Below, piece by piece: positions 49,436 through 58,417 of a stretch of DNA of 64,000 nucleotides (within the stretch, counting starts at the first letter, position 1; the number at the start of each line of letters is the position of its first letter). The stretch covers positions 564,001 through 628,000 of the forward strand of contig NZ_AP019365.1 of the NCBI RefSeq assembly GCF_033095865.1, in the 5' to 3' direction. The position numbers were made by a program, and so were the translations under genes. This stretch comes from Pseudomonas sp. KU43P. GTDB taxonomy: Bacteria > Pseudomonadota > Gammaproteobacteria > Pseudomonadales > Pseudomonadaceae. The notes beneath the pieces are model-generated. The model ran no database searches. It saw only the letters and a program-made list of their open reading frames with translations, and was not told where the DNA came from.

Positions 49436-50572
49436 ATGTCGCAGACGTTTTACAAGAAAGGTTTCCTGGCACTTGCCGTGGCTACGGCACTGGGTGTTTC
49501 TTCGTTTGTTCAGGCCGACGTCAAGATCGGCGTCGCTGGTCCCATGACCGGGGCCAACGCAGCGTTTGGCGAGCAGTACATGAAAGGTGCGCAGGCAGCG
49601 GCCGATGTCATCAACAAGAATGGCGGCATCAACGGCGAGCAGATCAAGCTGGTTGCAGGTGACGATGCCTGCGAGCCCAAGCAGGCCGTAGCGGTGGCCA
49701 ACCGTCTGGCCGACCAGGACAAGGTCATCGGCGTAGTGGGTCACTTCTGTTCTTCCAACACCATTCCGGCGTCCGAGGTGTATGACGAAGCGGGCATCAT
49801 CGCCATTACCCCGGGCTCGACCAACCCAGCAGTGACCGAGCGCGGCCTGAGCGCCATGTTCCGCATGTGCGGCCGTGACGACCAGCAAGGCATCGTCGCC
49901 GGCGATTACATCGTCGACGTGCTCAAAGGCAAGAAGGTCGCGGTGCTGCACGACAAGGACACCTATGGCCAGGGCCTGGCCGACGCGACCAAGGCGCAGC
50001 TGGAAAAACGCGGCGTGAAGCCTGTGCTGTACGAAGGCCTGACCCGCGGCGAGAAAGACTTCAGCGCCGTGGTCACCAAGATCCGCGCCGCCGGTGCCGA
50101 CGTCGTCTACTTCGGCGGCCTGCACCCGGAAGCCGGCCCGCTGGTACGCCAGCTGCGCGAGCAGGGCCTGAAGGACGTCAAGTTCATGTCCGATGACGGC
50201 ATCGTCACCGACGAACTGGTGGCCACTGCAGGCGGCAAGCAATACGTCGAGGGCGTGTACATGACCTTCGGCGCCGACCCGCGCCTGCTGCCCGACAGCA
50301 AGGCCGTGGTGGAAGAGTTCCGCAAGGCCGGTACCGAGCCTGAAGGCTACACCCTGTACGCCTATGCCTCCGTCCAGGCGCTGGCCGCCGCGTTCAACGG
50401 CGCCAAGTCGAACAAGGGCGAAGACGCTGCCAAGTGGCTCAAGGCCAACCCGGTGCAGACCGTCATGGGCGAGAAGAAGTGGGACAGCAAGGGCGACCTG
50501 ACCGTCTCCGACTACGTGGTCTACCAGTGGGACAAGGACGGCAAGTACCACCAGCTGGAAAAACAAAAATAA
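49436..50572 (+). CDS. livK: Branched-chain amino acid ABC transporter substrate-binding protein
   Basis: 378 residues. Signal peptide ends near [12 protein letters not shown]. Type I periplasmic binding fold ([20 protein letters not shown] near 35-54, a Cys pair at 79 and 104 region, [12 protein letters not shown]). Binds Leu/Ile/Val (also Ala in Pseudomonas, as BraC). First gene of the livKHMGF operon. Confidence 0.95.
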   Translation: MSQTFYKKGFLALAVATALGVSSFVQADVKIGVAGPMTGANAAFGEQYMKGAQAAADVINKNGGINGEQIKLVAGDDACEPKQAVAVANRLADQDKVIGVVGHFCSSNTIPASEVYDEAGIIAITPGSTNPAVTERGLSAMFRMCGRDDQQGIVAGDYIVDVLKGKKVAVLHDKDTYGQGLADATKAQLEKRGVKPVLYEGLTRGEKDFSAVVTKIRAAGADVVYFGGLHPEAGPLVRQLREQGLKDVKFMSDDGIVTDELVATAGGKQYVEGVYMTFGADPRLLPDSKAVVEEFRKAGTEPEGYTLYAYASVQALAAAFNGAKSNKGEDAAKWLKANPVQTVMGEKKWDSKGDLTVSDYVVYQWDKDGKYHQLEKQK

Positions 50573-50583
50573 CAACGGCGACC

Positions 50584-50608
50584 GGCCTGGGCGCATGACG
50601 CCCGGGCC
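50584..50608 (+). other. livK-livH intergenic hairpin
   Basis: GGCCTGGGCG (50584-50593), loop CATGA, CGCCCGGGCC (50599-50608): a 10-bp stem with one wobble, 11 bases after livK and without a T run. Likely an attenuator or 3' mRNA-stabilising structure that keeps livK more abundant than the membrane genes. Confidence 0.5.
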
Positions 50609-50701
50609 GCAGCCCCGCGGTACCTGTCTTTATCCGTAGATCTGCACAGTTCTGCGCTGCGAGGGCCGCTGCATCGGCGGCCCGCCGTGGTCGGCGCTCG
50701 T

Positions 50702-50725
50702 GCAATCTCAATCAGGTGAGATTGC
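50702..50725 (+). promoter_or_regulatory. Hairpin over the livH ribosome-binding site
   Basis: GCAATCTCA (50702-50710) and TGAGATTGC (50717-50725) form a perfect 9-bp stem with loop ATCAGG. The ribosome-binding site AGGTGAG (50714-50720) is partly in the loop and partly in the stem; livH starts at 50729. Confidence 0.6.
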
Positions 50726-50728
50726 GTT

Positions 50729-51643
50729 ATGGATGGTATTTTCCTGCAGCAACTGGTCAACGGCCTGACCCTCGGGTCGGTCTATGGCTTGATCGCCATC
50801 GGCTACACAATGGTCTATGGCATCATCGGCATGATCAACTTCGCGCACGGCGAGGTGTATATGATTTCCGCGTACCTCGCGGCAATCAGTCTGGCATTGC
50901 TGGCCTATTTCGGCGTCGAATCGTTCCCGCTACTGATGCTGGGTACGCTGTTGTTCACCGTCGTCGTCACGGGCGTCTATGGCTTCACCATCGAGCGCAT
51001 CGCCTACAAACCCCTGCGCAACTCCACCCGCCTGGCACCGCTGATCAGTGCCATCGGCATCTCGCTGATCCTGCAGAACTACGCGCAGATCAGCCAGGGC
51101 GCCCGCCAGCAAGGCGTGCCAACCCTGCTCGAAGGCGCCCTGCGCGTCGAAGTGGGCAGCGGCTTCGTGCAACTGACCTACACCAAGATCTTCATCCTGA
51201 TTGCCGCGTTCGTCGGCATGGGCCTGCTCACCTATGTGATCAAGTACACCAAGCTTGGCCGCATGTGCCGCGCCACCCAGCAAGATCGCAAGATGGCCTC
51301 GATCCTCGGCATCAACACCGACCGGGTGATCTCCTACGTGTTCGTCATCGGTGCGGTGATGGCTGCGCTGGCGGGCGTGCTGATCACCATGAACTACGGC
51401 ACCTTCGACTTCTATGCCGGCTTCATCATCGGCATCAAGGCATTCACCGCCGCGGTGCTCGGCGGCATCGGCTCGCTGCCTGGCGCCATGCTCGGCGGGA
51501 TCATCCTGGGCATCTCCGAGTCGTTGTTCTCAGGTCTGATCAACTCCGACTACAAGGACGTATTCAGCTTTTCGCTGCTGGTGATGATCCTTATCTTCCG
51601 CCCACAAGGCCTGTTGGGTCGCCCGCTCGTGGCTAAGGTGTGA
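50729..51643 (+). CDS. livH: High-affinity branched-chain amino acid ABC transporter permease LivH
   Basis: 304 residues, about eight membrane helices. LivH motifs: NGLTLGSVYGLIAIGYTMVY, AHGEVYM and LGGIGSLPGAMLGGIILG near 250. Preceded by a strong hairpin over its ribosome-binding site. The livM reading frame starts just after its stop. Confidence 0.95.
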   Translation: MDGIFLQQLVNGLTLGSVYGLIAIGYTMVYGIIGMINFAHGEVYMISAYLAAISLALLAYFGVESFPLLMLGTLLFTVVVTGVYGFTIERIAYKPLRNSTRLAPLISAIGISLILQNYAQISQGARQQGVPTLLEGALRVEVGSGFVQLTYTKIFILIAAFVGMGLLTYVIKYTKLGRMCRATQQDRKMASILGINTDRVISYVFVIGAVMAALAGVLITMNYGTFDFYAGFIIGIKAFTAAVLGGIGSLPGAMLGGIILGISESLFSGLINSDYKDVFSFSLLVMILIFRPQGLLGRPLVAKV

Positions 51644-51645
51644 AC

Positions 51646-52947
51646 ATGTCGATTGCCAAGATTGCCTCTGCCTCCGAAACCAAGGGTTTCGATATCAAAC
51701 GCAGTTTGCTCGAGACGATTGTCGCGGGCCTGCTGGCCCTCATCGTGTTTGGCCCGATCGTCGGCGTGGTGCTCGACGGCTACACCTTCAATGCCGAGCC
51801 GCGCCGGGTGGCCTGGCTGGTCGGCGGGGTGATGCTCGGGCGATTCCTGCTCAGCCTGTACGTGCAGACCGCCCCCGGGCGGCGCATGCTCGAAGGCTTC
51901 GACAACGGTGGTTCGGGGGTGCATGTCAACGCCCCTGACTACAAGTCGCGCCTGCGCTACATCATCCCGGCGCTGATCGTGATCGCGATCGTCTTCCCGA
52001 TCTTTGCCAACAAGTACCTGCTGACCGTGGTCATCCTCGGCCTGATCTACGTGCTGCTGGGCCTGGGCCTGAACATCGTGGTCGGCCTTGCGGGCCTGCT
52101 CGATCTGGGATACGTGGCGTTCTACGCCATCGGCGCCTACGGCCTGGCGCTGGGCTACCAGTACCTCGGGCTGGGCTTCTGGAGCGTGCTGCCGCTGGCG
52201 GCCATCGCCGCAGCGCTGGCGGGGTGCATCCTCGGCTTCCCGGTGTTGCGCATGCACGGTGACTACTTGGCGATCGTGACCCTGGGCTTTGGCGAGATCA
52301 TCCGCCTGGTGCTGAACAACTGGCTGTCGTTCACCGGTGGCCCGAACGGCATGCCGGCGCCGGCGCCGACCTTCTTCGGCCTGGAGTTCGGCCGTCGGGC
52401 CAAGGACGGTGGGGTGCCGATTCATGAGTTTCTGGGCATCGATTACAACGCCAACCTGAAGTTCGTGTTCATCTACGCGGTGCTGTTCCTGGTGGTACTG
52501 GCCGTGCTGTATATCAAGCACCGGTTGACCCGCATGCCAGTCGGGCGTGCCTGGGAAGCGCTGCGCGAAGATGAGATCGCCTGCCGCTCGATGGGCCTGA
52601 ACCATGTGCTGGTCAAGCTCTCGGCCTTCACCCTGGGCGCTTCCACTGCAGGTCTGGCCGGGGTGTTCTTCGCCACCTACCAGGGTTTCGTCAACCCGTC
52701 GTCGTTCACCTTCTTCGAGTCGGCGCTGATCCTGGCCATCGTCGTGCTCGGCGGCATGGGGTCGACCGTGGGGGTGGTGATCGCCGCCTTCGTGTTGACC
52801 GTGGCGCCTGAGCTGCTGCGCAGCTTCTCCGAATACCGCGTACTGCTGTTCGGCGTGCTGATGGTGCTGATGATGATCTGGCGACCGCGTGGGCTGATCC
52901 GCATCAGCCGTACCGGTGTGGTCCCGCGTAAAGGAGTGGCGCCATGA
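51646..52947 (+). CDS. livM: High-affinity branched-chain amino acid ABC transporter permease LivM
   Basis: 433 residues from ATG 51646, two bases after livH, with AAGGTG upstream; a GTG two codons earlier is possible. The first 110 residues are an extra N-terminal part with helices, then the permease core (LGLNIVVGLAGLLDLGYVAF, GDYLAIVTLGFGEI and LGGMGSTVGVVIAAFVLT). Ends by overlapping livG (ATGA). Confidence 0.95.
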   Translation: MSIAKIASASETKGFDIKRSLLETIVAGLLALIVFGPIVGVVLDGYTFNAEPRRVAWLVGGVMLGRFLLSLYVQTAPGRRMLEGFDNGGSGVHVNAPDYKSRLRYIIPALIVIAIVFPIFANKYLLTVVILGLIYVLLGLGLNIVVGLAGLLDLGYVAFYAIGAYGLALGYQYLGLGFWSVLPLAAIAAALAGCILGFPVLRMHGDYLAIVTLGFGEIIRLVLNNWLSFTGGPNGMPAPAPTFFGLEFGRRAKDGGVPIHEFLGIDYNANLKFVFIYAVLFLVVLAVLYIKHRLTRMPVGRAWEALREDEIACRSMGLNHVLVKLSAFTLGASTAGLAGVFFATYQGFVNPSSFTFFESALILAIVVLGGMGSTVGVVIAAFVLTVAPELLRSFSEYRVLLFGVLMVLMMIWRPRGLIRISRTGVVPRKGVAP

Positions 52948-53819
52948 GCGACGAAATCATTCTCTCGGTCGACAACCTGATGATGCAGTTCGGTGGCATC
53001 AAGGCGCTCAGCGATGTCAGCCTCAAGGTCAAGCGCAACCAGATCTTTGCCTTGATCGGCCCCAACGGCGCCGGCAAGACCACTGTGTTCAACTGCCTCA
53101 CCGGTTTCTACAAGGCCAGCGGCGGGCGTATCGAGCTGAACGTGCGCGGTAGCCATACCAACGTTATTCAGTTGCTGGGCGAGCGCTTCCAGGCCACCGA
53201 TTTCGTGTCGCCGGCGAAGTTTGCCAATCGCCTGTACTACAAGATGTTCGGTGGTACCCACCTGGTGAACCGCGCAGGCCTGGCGCGGACGTTCCAGAAC
53301 ATTCGCCTGTTCAAGGAAATGTCGGTGGTGGAAAACCTGCTGGTGGCCCAGCACATGTGGGTCAACCGCAACCTGCTGGCCGGTGTGCTCAACACCAAGG
53401 CCTACCGCAAGGCCGAAAGCGATGCCCTGGACCACGCATTCTATTGGCTGGAAGTGGTCGACTTGGTCGACTGCGCCAACCGGCTGGCTGGCGAGTTGTC
53501 CTATGGCCAACAGCGCCGCCTGGAAATCGCCCGGGCCATGTGCACGCGCCCGAAGATCATCTGCCTGGACGAGCCGGCTGCCGGCCTCAACCCGCAGGAG
53601 ACCGAGGCGCTGAGCCGTATGATCCGTGTGCTGCGCGACGAACACGACATCACCGTGGTGCTGATCGAACATGACATGGGCATGGTCATGAGCATCTCGG
53701 ACCATATCGTCGTGCTTGACCACGGCAACGTGATCGCCGAAGGCGCGCCACAGGATATTCGCCACAACCCGACGGTGATCGCCGCCTATTTGGGTGCCGA
53801 CGAAGAGGAACTGGTATGA
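52944..53819 (+). CDS. livG: Branched-chain amino acid ABC transporter ATPase LivG
   Basis: 291 residues. Walker A GPNGAGKTTVFNCL at about 40-53, signature LSYGQQRRLEIARAM, Walker B IICLDEPAAGLNP and a LIEHDMGMVMSISD His switch. The insert between Walker A and signature (about 75-110) is typical of LivG. Overlaps livM and livF by four bases each. Confidence 0.96.
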   Translation: MSDEIILSVDNLMMQFGGIKALSDVSLKVKRNQIFALIGPNGAGKTTVFNCLTGFYKASGGRIELNVRGSHTNVIQLLGERFQATDFVSPAKFANRLYYKMFGGTHLVNRAGLARTFQNIRLFKEMSVVENLLVAQHMWVNRNLLAGVLNTKAYRKAESDALDHAFYWLEVVDLVDCANRLAGELSYGQQRRLEIARAMCTRPKIICLDEPAAGLNPQETEALSRMIRVLRDEHDITVVLIEHDMGMVMSISDHIVVLDHGNVIAEGAPQDIRHNPTVIAAYLGADEEELV

Positions 53820-54532
53820 GTGCACCCATTCTCGAACTGAAGGAACTGGACGTGTTCTACGGGCCCATCCAGGCCCTGAAGAAAGTCTCGATGCACATCA
53901 ACGAAGGCGAGACGGTCAGCCTGATCGGCGCCAACGGAGCCGGCAAGTCGACCTTGCTGATGTCGATCTTCGGCCAGCCGCGTGCGGCGTCCGGGCACAT
54001 TGTCTATCGTGGCACCGACATCACCCGCAAGTCGTCGCACTACATCGCCTCCAACGGCATCGCCCAGTCCCCGGAAGGGCGCCGAGTGTTCCCCGACATG
54101 ACGGTCGAGGAAAATTTGATGATGGGTACCATCCCCATCGGCGACAAGCATGCCAGTGAAGACATGCAGCGCATGTTCGAGCTGTTTCCGCGCTTGAAGG
54201 AGCGGCGCAACCAGCGAGCGATGACCATGTCCGGTGGCGAGCAGCAAATGCTCGCCATTGCCCGGGCGTTGATGAGCCGGCCCAAGCTGCTGCTGCTCGA
54301 CGAGCCCTCGTTGGGGCTTGCGCCTATCGTGGTCAAGCAGATCTTCGCGACCCTGCGTGAACTGGCCAAAACGGGGATGACCATCTTCCTGGTGGAGCAG
54401 AACGCCAACCATGCACTGAAGTTGTCTGACCGGGCGTATGTGATGGTCAACGGCCAGATCCGCATGACCGGCACCGGGCAGGAACTGTTGGTGAACGAAG
54501 AAGTGCGTAACGCGTACCTGGGCGGGCATTGA
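53816..54532 (+). CDS. livF: Branched-chain amino acid ABC transporter ATPase LivF
   Basis: 238 residues. Walker A GANGAGKSTLLMSI at about 38-51, QSPEGRRVFPDMTVEENLMM, signature MSGGEQQMLAIARAL and Walker B LLLLDEPSLGLAP. Last gene of the liv operon; a REP pair follows. Confidence 0.96.
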   Translation: MSAPILELKELDVFYGPIQALKKVSMHINEGETVSLIGANGAGKSTLLMSIFGQPRAASGHIVYRGTDITRKSSHYIASNGIAQSPEGRRVFPDMTVEENLMMGTIPIGDKHASEDMQRMFELFPRLKERRNQRAMTMSGGEQQMLAIARALMSRPKLLLLDEPSLGLAPIVVKQIFATLRELAKTGMTIFLVEQNANHALKLSDRAYVMVNGQIRMTGTGQELLVNEEVRNAYLGGH

Positions 54533-54555
54533 CGACAGTTAGGGGCTGCTGCGCA

Positions 54556-54630
54556 GCCCAATCGCCGGCAAGCCGGCTCCCACAAAGGGCGATGCTTAAC
54601 CTGTGGGAGCCGGCTTGCCGGCGATTGGGC
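54556..54630. repeat. REP pair
   Basis: Arms 54556-54584 and 54602-54630, perfect 29-base inverted repeats containing the REP core. Located 23 bases after livF. Confidence 0.9.
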
Positions 54631-54695
54631 CGCACATGTGGACAACTTGTCGCATATCTTTCTCGAAGCGCACTACAAACCCTTCACAAGCCCTT

Positions 54696-55181
54696 GTTTC
54701 CACAGGTGGTATGTTTTCCACGGATAATGTGGAACCGCCTGTGGAAAACATGGTGGCACCTCGCTCAAACTCTCTGATTTCAAGGCTTTCGAGCATCTGT
54801 TCATTTTTTGAACAGAGAGGCTTTGTGGATGATTGAACAGGTTTTTTTCCACAGATCTGATATGCCCTGAATTCGTGGAATGCCTGTGGATAAGTCTGTG
54901 AGCAACCCTTGGACAGACCGCTGCAGACGGCATGCTTGAAAGCGTTGCGCCATCACCGAACAGCTCGTCAGCGACCGCCGTTCGCTGAAAGGGTTCCGCT
55001 GGTAGGACAAGTTGCCCCCAATCCGTGGGGAAAGGCTTGTGGATAACATGCGTATAGCTGGCGCCAACCGCTCTGTAGCAGGGCTTTCGCGACTATGTAC
55101 AAAAAATGACCAGCTGCTTTGAAACCTTGCTGCCGGGGCCAACCAGAGGCATGCTGCAAAGCCTGCCGATGACTATCCACA
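54696..55181. promoter_or_regulatory. Cluster of DnaA-box matches in a non-coding region
   Basis: No gene is seen in 54631-55195. Matches to TTATCCACA: TGTGGATAA (perfect, reverse) at 54885-54893 and 55038-55046; TTTTCCACA at 54845-54853 and TGTGGAAAA (reverse) at 54740-54748, both fitting TTWTNCACA; single-mismatch boxes GTTTCCACA at 54696, TTTTCCACG at 54714 and CTATCCACA at 55173. A hairpin CTGTTCA/TGAACAG (54797-54815) lies between. It is not the main origin (no dnaA, rpmH or gidA next to it); a DnaA-titration or reactivation site is possible. Confidence 0.55.
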
Positions 55182-55195
55182 GCGAGGAACAGAGC

Positions 55196-55963
55196 ATGAC
55201 GTCCACCGTATTCATCACTGGCGCGACTTCCGGTTTTGGCGAGGCCACCGCCCGCCGTTTCGCCGACGCCGGCTGGAAGCTGGTACTCACCGGGCGCCGC
55301 AAGGACCGTCTGGATGCCCTGTGCGCCGAGCTGTCGGCCAAGACTGAAGTGCATGGCCTGGTCCTCGATGTGCGCGACCGCAAGGCCATGGAACAGGCGA
55401 TCGCCACCCTGCCAGCCGGCTTCGACAAGCTGCGCGGCCTGGTCAATAACGCAGGCCTGGCACTGGGTGTGGATGCAGCGCAGAACTGCAGCCTCGACGA
55501 TTGGGAAACCATGGTCGACACCAACATCAAGGGCCTGATGTACACCACCCGCCTGCTGCTGCCACGCCTGATCGCCCACGGTCGCGGCGCGTCGATCCTC
55601 AATGTGGGTTCCGTGGCGGGCAACTACCCGTACCCGGGCAGCAATGTGTATGGCGGCACCAAGGCCTTCGTCGGTCAGTTCTCGCTGAGCCTGCGTTGTG
55701 ACCTGCGTGGCACCGGTGTGCGCGTCAGCAATATCGAGCCGGGCCTGTGCGAGAGCGAGTTTTCGCTGGTGCGATTTGGCGGTGACCAGGCCAAGTATGA
55801 CGCCACCTATGCTGGCGCCGAGCCGATCCAGCCGCAGGATATCGCCGAGACCATTTTCTGGATCCTCAACCAGCCGGCACACATCAACATCAACAGCCTG
55901 GAGCTGATGCCGGTGAGCCAGGACTGGGCAGGGTTCTCGATCGACCGTTCGGCCAAAGGCTGA
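55196..55963 (+). CDS. Short-chain dehydrogenase/reductase (YdfG-like)
   Basis: 255 residues from ATG 55196, which has GAGGAAC upstream; a longer frame reaching 55106 begins in non-conserved residues. Rossmann motif TGATSGFGEATARRFADAG, the NADP-type Arg pair (TGRRKDRLD), NNAG, catalytic Ser and YGGTK (Tyr and Lys spaced by three). Resembles the serine/3-hydroxy acid dehydrogenase group. Substrate not determined. Single gene. Confidence 0.88.
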   Translation: MTSTVFITGATSGFGEATARRFADAGWKLVLTGRRKDRLDALCAELSAKTEVHGLVLDVRDRKAMEQAIATLPAGFDKLRGLVNNAGLALGVDAAQNCSLDDWETMVDTNIKGLMYTTRLLLPRLIAHGRGASILNVGSVAGNYPYPGSNVYGGTKAFVGQFSLSLRCDLRGTGVRVSNIEPGLCESEFSLVRFGGDQAKYDATYAGAEPIQPQDIAETIFWILNQPAHININSLELMPVSQDWAGFSIDRSAKG

Positions 55964-55973
55964 CTTACGGCCC

Positions 55974-56057
55974 GATCGCCGGCAAGCCGGCTCCCACAGG
56001 TACAGCACAGGCCTCAAGGGCTGTGAATAATGGTGTGGGAGCCGGCTTGCCGGCGAT
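55974..56057. repeat. REP pair
   Basis: Arms 55974-55998 and 56034-56057 with perfect REP cores, immediately after the SDR gene and overlapping the end region of the convergent epimerase gene. Confidence 0.88.
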
Positions 56058-56061
56058 AGCG

Positions 56062-57174
56062 TCAGTTCAGGCGCTGCAACCCTTCCAGGCAGGTCGCCAA
56101 GTGGTAAGGGGTGGTCGAAGGCATATCATGTCGGCTGACAGCACCTTCGCTGTCCAGGCACTCATACCAGCCAGCCTCCCGCAGGAATCGCCTGTTCATC
56201 GCCTGTAACTGTTCGATCAACCTGGTATCGTGATCAGCACGCAACGCCAGCGCCCGCAGATACTCCGCCTGTGCCCAAATCCGCTGGGTCGCATCGATGA
56301 CCTTGCCATCCACGTCCAGCATGGCCAGCACCGCCGTGTCCTTCACCCCGCACTGCTCGGCATAGCCAAAGGCGCGCTCGATGGACGCGTGCAGCGGCGT
56401 ACCACGCAACAGCGGCGAAGTCTCCAACAGGTAGAACCATTCGAACTGATGCCCCGGTTCGAACCAGTTATCCACAGCACCCCTTGGCTTTTCCAGCATT
56501 AGCCCGTACTGCGGCTCGATGAAGTGCGTTTGCAGCGCCTCGCACAGTTGCAGCAGGTCGTGCTGCACGTTCTCATCTTCACGCACGGCGAGCACCTGCA
56601 GGAACGCCTCGGCCAAGTGCATCTGCGGGTTTTGCAAGGGGCCGCTGCCCAGGTCGGACCAGTCTTCACCCAGGCTGGCCTCGTACAGGCCGTCATCGCG
56701 GGCGAACTGTTCGGCAACGATCTCCAGGGCAGCATTGAGCGCAGACTCCACCAGCCCTTCTTGTACCTTGCCCCAGTAATGGGCGCAGGCGAAGACGATG
56801 AAGGCGTGGGTGTAAAGGTCCTTGCGTCGGTCCAGGGGCTTGCCTTCAGCGTCGATGCTGTAGAACCAGCCGCCGTTCTCGGCATCATGGAAATGCCGCT
56901 GCAACGAGCGGAACAGGGCGGCGGCGCGCTCTGCGGCACCGGGTTGCTCGATACGGCTGCTGAACAGGTAGAGCTGGCGAGCACAGGCCATGGCCCGGTA
57001 GCGCTGGACGGGCAGTGGCTGGTGCTGAGCGTCAAGGGCTTCGTAGGGCAGGGCCATGTCGGCGTTCCAGCCTGGGCCTAGCCACAGCGGCACGATGCGA
57101 TCGGCGAAGTGCTGGTTGAAGCGGGCCAGTTCGGGCTGAAGGGGGCAGGCGTTGGGCATGAAAGCGCTCGTCAT
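56062..57174 (-). CDS. AGE family epimerase/isomerase
   Basis: About 370 residues from ATG 57174 (alternatives at 57192 and 57159; none has a good ribosome-binding site). (alpha/alpha)6-barrel motifs: RRKDLYTHAFIVFACAHYW, the catalytic-site segments QNPQMHLAEAFL near 190 and EPGHQFEWFYL near 245, and NRRFLREAGWYE near the end. Members isomerise aldoses such as mannose and fructose or epimerise GlcNAc. The substrate is not clear. Confidence 0.82.
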   Translation of the reverse strand: MTSAFMPNACPLQPELARFNQHFADRIVPLWLGPGWNADMALPYEALDAQHQPLPVQRYRAMACARQLYLFSSRIEQPGAAERAAALFRSLQRHFHDAENGGWFYSIDAEGKPLDRRKDLYTHAFIVFACAHYWGKVQEGLVESALNAALEIVAEQFARDDGLYEASLGEDWSDLGSGPLQNPQMHLAEAFLQVLAVREDENVQHDLLQLCEALQTHFIEPQYGLMLEKPRGAVDNWFEPGHQFEWFYLLETSPLLRGTPLHASIERAFGYAEQCGVKDTAVLAMLDVDGKVIDATQRIWAQAEYLRALALRADHDTRLIEQLQAMNRRFLREAGWYECLDSEGAVSRHDMPSTTPYHLATCLEGLQRLN

Positions 57175-57209
57175 GGTCAGGCAGTGCGCCATGGTAGCAG
57201 AACTCTGGC

Positions 57210-57842
57210 TCAGCCCGGATTACCCAGCCCCTGCCAATGCCGTGCGCCGACGAAGATGAAGCGCAGCTGCTGGGTGATCTTTTCCTGCGCCGTCAACGCC
57301 TGTGGATAACCCTGTTCAGGGCTGTCGATCAATTCGGGCAAGGTGGCGAACACGGTCTTCACCACCAGGTCGGCCATCACTGCCAGTGCAGCGTTGTCCA
57401 GATGCTGCCAGCGCTTCATGCGCGCAAGGTCGGTGGCCAAGTCGTCGCTGATGCCCTGGCGCAAGCGTGCAATCGCCTGGCGCACCGCTTGCGAGCCACC
57501 GTACTGTTCGCGCGCCAGGAACAGGAACTGCGCACGGTGGGCGGCCACCACATCGAGGAAGATGCGTACCGAGGCGTCGGTTATACCGCCGAGTTCGAAC
57601 TCGTTCTGCCGCACCAGGCGGATGGTATGACGAAAGGTGGCGTCAACTTCGGCGACCAGCGCCAGGCCCAGGGCATCCATGTCGGGGAAGTGCCGGTAGA
57701 AGCCTGTGGGCACGATACCTGCCGCCTTGGCCACTTCGCGCAGGCTGATGCTGCCGAAGCCGCGACCACTCTCCATGAGCTGGCAGGCAGCATCGAGCAG
57801 GGCCTGGCGGGTCTGTTGCTTCTGTTCGGCGCGCGGCAGCAT
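57210..57842 (-). CDS. desT: TetR family transcriptional regulator, DesT-like
   Basis: About 210 residues from ATG 57842 (MLPRAEQKQQTRQALLDAAC). HTH motif SLREVAKAAGIVPTGFYRHF. The ligand region RIFLDVVAAHRAQFLFLARE and the ending resemble DesT, which senses acyl-CoA saturation in Pseudomonas and controls the desCB desaturase. The desaturase genes are not adjacent here, so the target is uncertain. A longer frame to 57875 is rejected. Confidence 0.75.
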   Translation of the reverse strand: MLPRAEQKQQTRQALLDAACQLMESGRGFGSISLREVAKAAGIVPTGFYRHFPDMDALGLALVAEVDATFRHTIRLVRQNEFELGGITDASVRIFLDVVAAHRAQFLFLAREQYGGSQAVRQAIARLRQGISDDLATDLARMKRWQHLDNAALAVMADLVVKTVFATLPELIDSPEQGYPQALTAQEKITQQLRFIFVGARHWQGLGNPG

Positions 57843-57882
57843 GGCAGGGAATTCTGAGACGGTGAGGCTGGGCACTCTAGAT

Positions 57883-57914
57883 AAAAAAACGAAGCCCGGT
57901 CAATGGACCGGGCT
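57883..57914 (-). terminator. Intrinsic terminator of the repeat-protein gene
   Basis: AGCCCGGTC (57893-57901) and GACCGGGCT (57906-57914) form a perfect 9-bp stem; the A run at 57883-57889 gives a U tract on the minus strand. Confidence 0.85.
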
Positions 57915-57964
57915 GGGAGGGGAGCAGGCACTCTGATGCAGGTTGTTGTTTTCGGCCATGGCGG

Positions 57965-58417
57965 TCAGCTCACATGGCTGATTTCAACCAGGCGATCCGA
58001 GCCACCTTCGGCGACACGGCCACTGCGTTCGATCAGGCGATCCGAGCCACCCTCGGCGACACGGCCACTGCGTTCGATCAGGCGATCCGAGCCACCTTCG
58101 GCGACACGGCCACTGCGTTCGATCAGGCGATCCGAGCCACCTTCGGCGACACGGCCACTGCGTTCGATCAGGCGATCCGAGCCACCCTCGGCGACACGGC
58201 CACTGCGTTCGATCAGGCGATCCGAACCGCCTTCGGCGACACGGCCACTGCGTTCTATCAGCCGATCCGAGCCGCCTTCGGCAACGGTTTTCAGCGGTTG
58301 GGCGATTTCTGCGGCGCTGGAGCGCGATTCGGCGGTCAGGTGCTGGTCGGCAGCAGGCACAGCGAAGGCATTGGCAGCCAGGACAGACAGGGTCAGGGTA
58401 AGCAGGGTGCGTTTCAT
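57965..58417 (-). CDS. Secreted protein with seven 15-residue repeats
   Basis: 150 residues from ATG 58417 (MKRTLLTLTLSVLAANAFA signal peptide, then VPAADQHLTAESRSSAAEIA). From about residue 45 the unit VAEGGSDRLIERSGR is repeated seven times with almost no change, the last one ending in DRLVEISHVS. The repeat alternates acidic and basic residues, so it could form a charged fibre or a cation-binding surface; function is unknown. An upstream ATG at 58624 is rejected because it would precede the signal peptide. Confidence 0.7.
   Translation of the reverse strand: MKRTLLTLTLSVLAANAFAVPAADQHLTAESRSSAAEIAQPLKTVAEGGSDRLIERSGRVAEGGSDRLIERSGRVAEGGSDRLIERSGRVAEGGSDRLIERSGRVAEGGSDRLIERSGRVAEGGSDRLIERSGRVAEGGSDRLVEISHVS
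57974..58290. repeat. Tandem 45-bp coding repeats
   Basis: Seven 45-bp units with near-identical DNA. Some copies differ only at ACCTTC/ACCCTC and the last two are more varied. Such high identity suggests recent expansion and copy-number change. Confidence 0.9.

Noticed and set aside
48926..50596. Extension of the pncB frame to 958 residues
   Set aside because: The added part is antisense to livK and crosses a REP pair; pncB has its normal start at 48925.
54797..54815. LexA operator CTG...CAG
   Set aside because: Distance between CTG and CAG is 13 bases instead of 10; a simple hairpin explains it.
54696..55181. Chromosomal replication origin
   Set aside because: No dnaA, dnaN, rpmH or gidA nearby and no AT-rich 13-mer array; only the DnaA-box cluster is kept as a finding.
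57974..58290. Possible CRISPR array
   Set aside because: Repeats are contiguous 45-bp coding units with no unique spacers and no cas genes.
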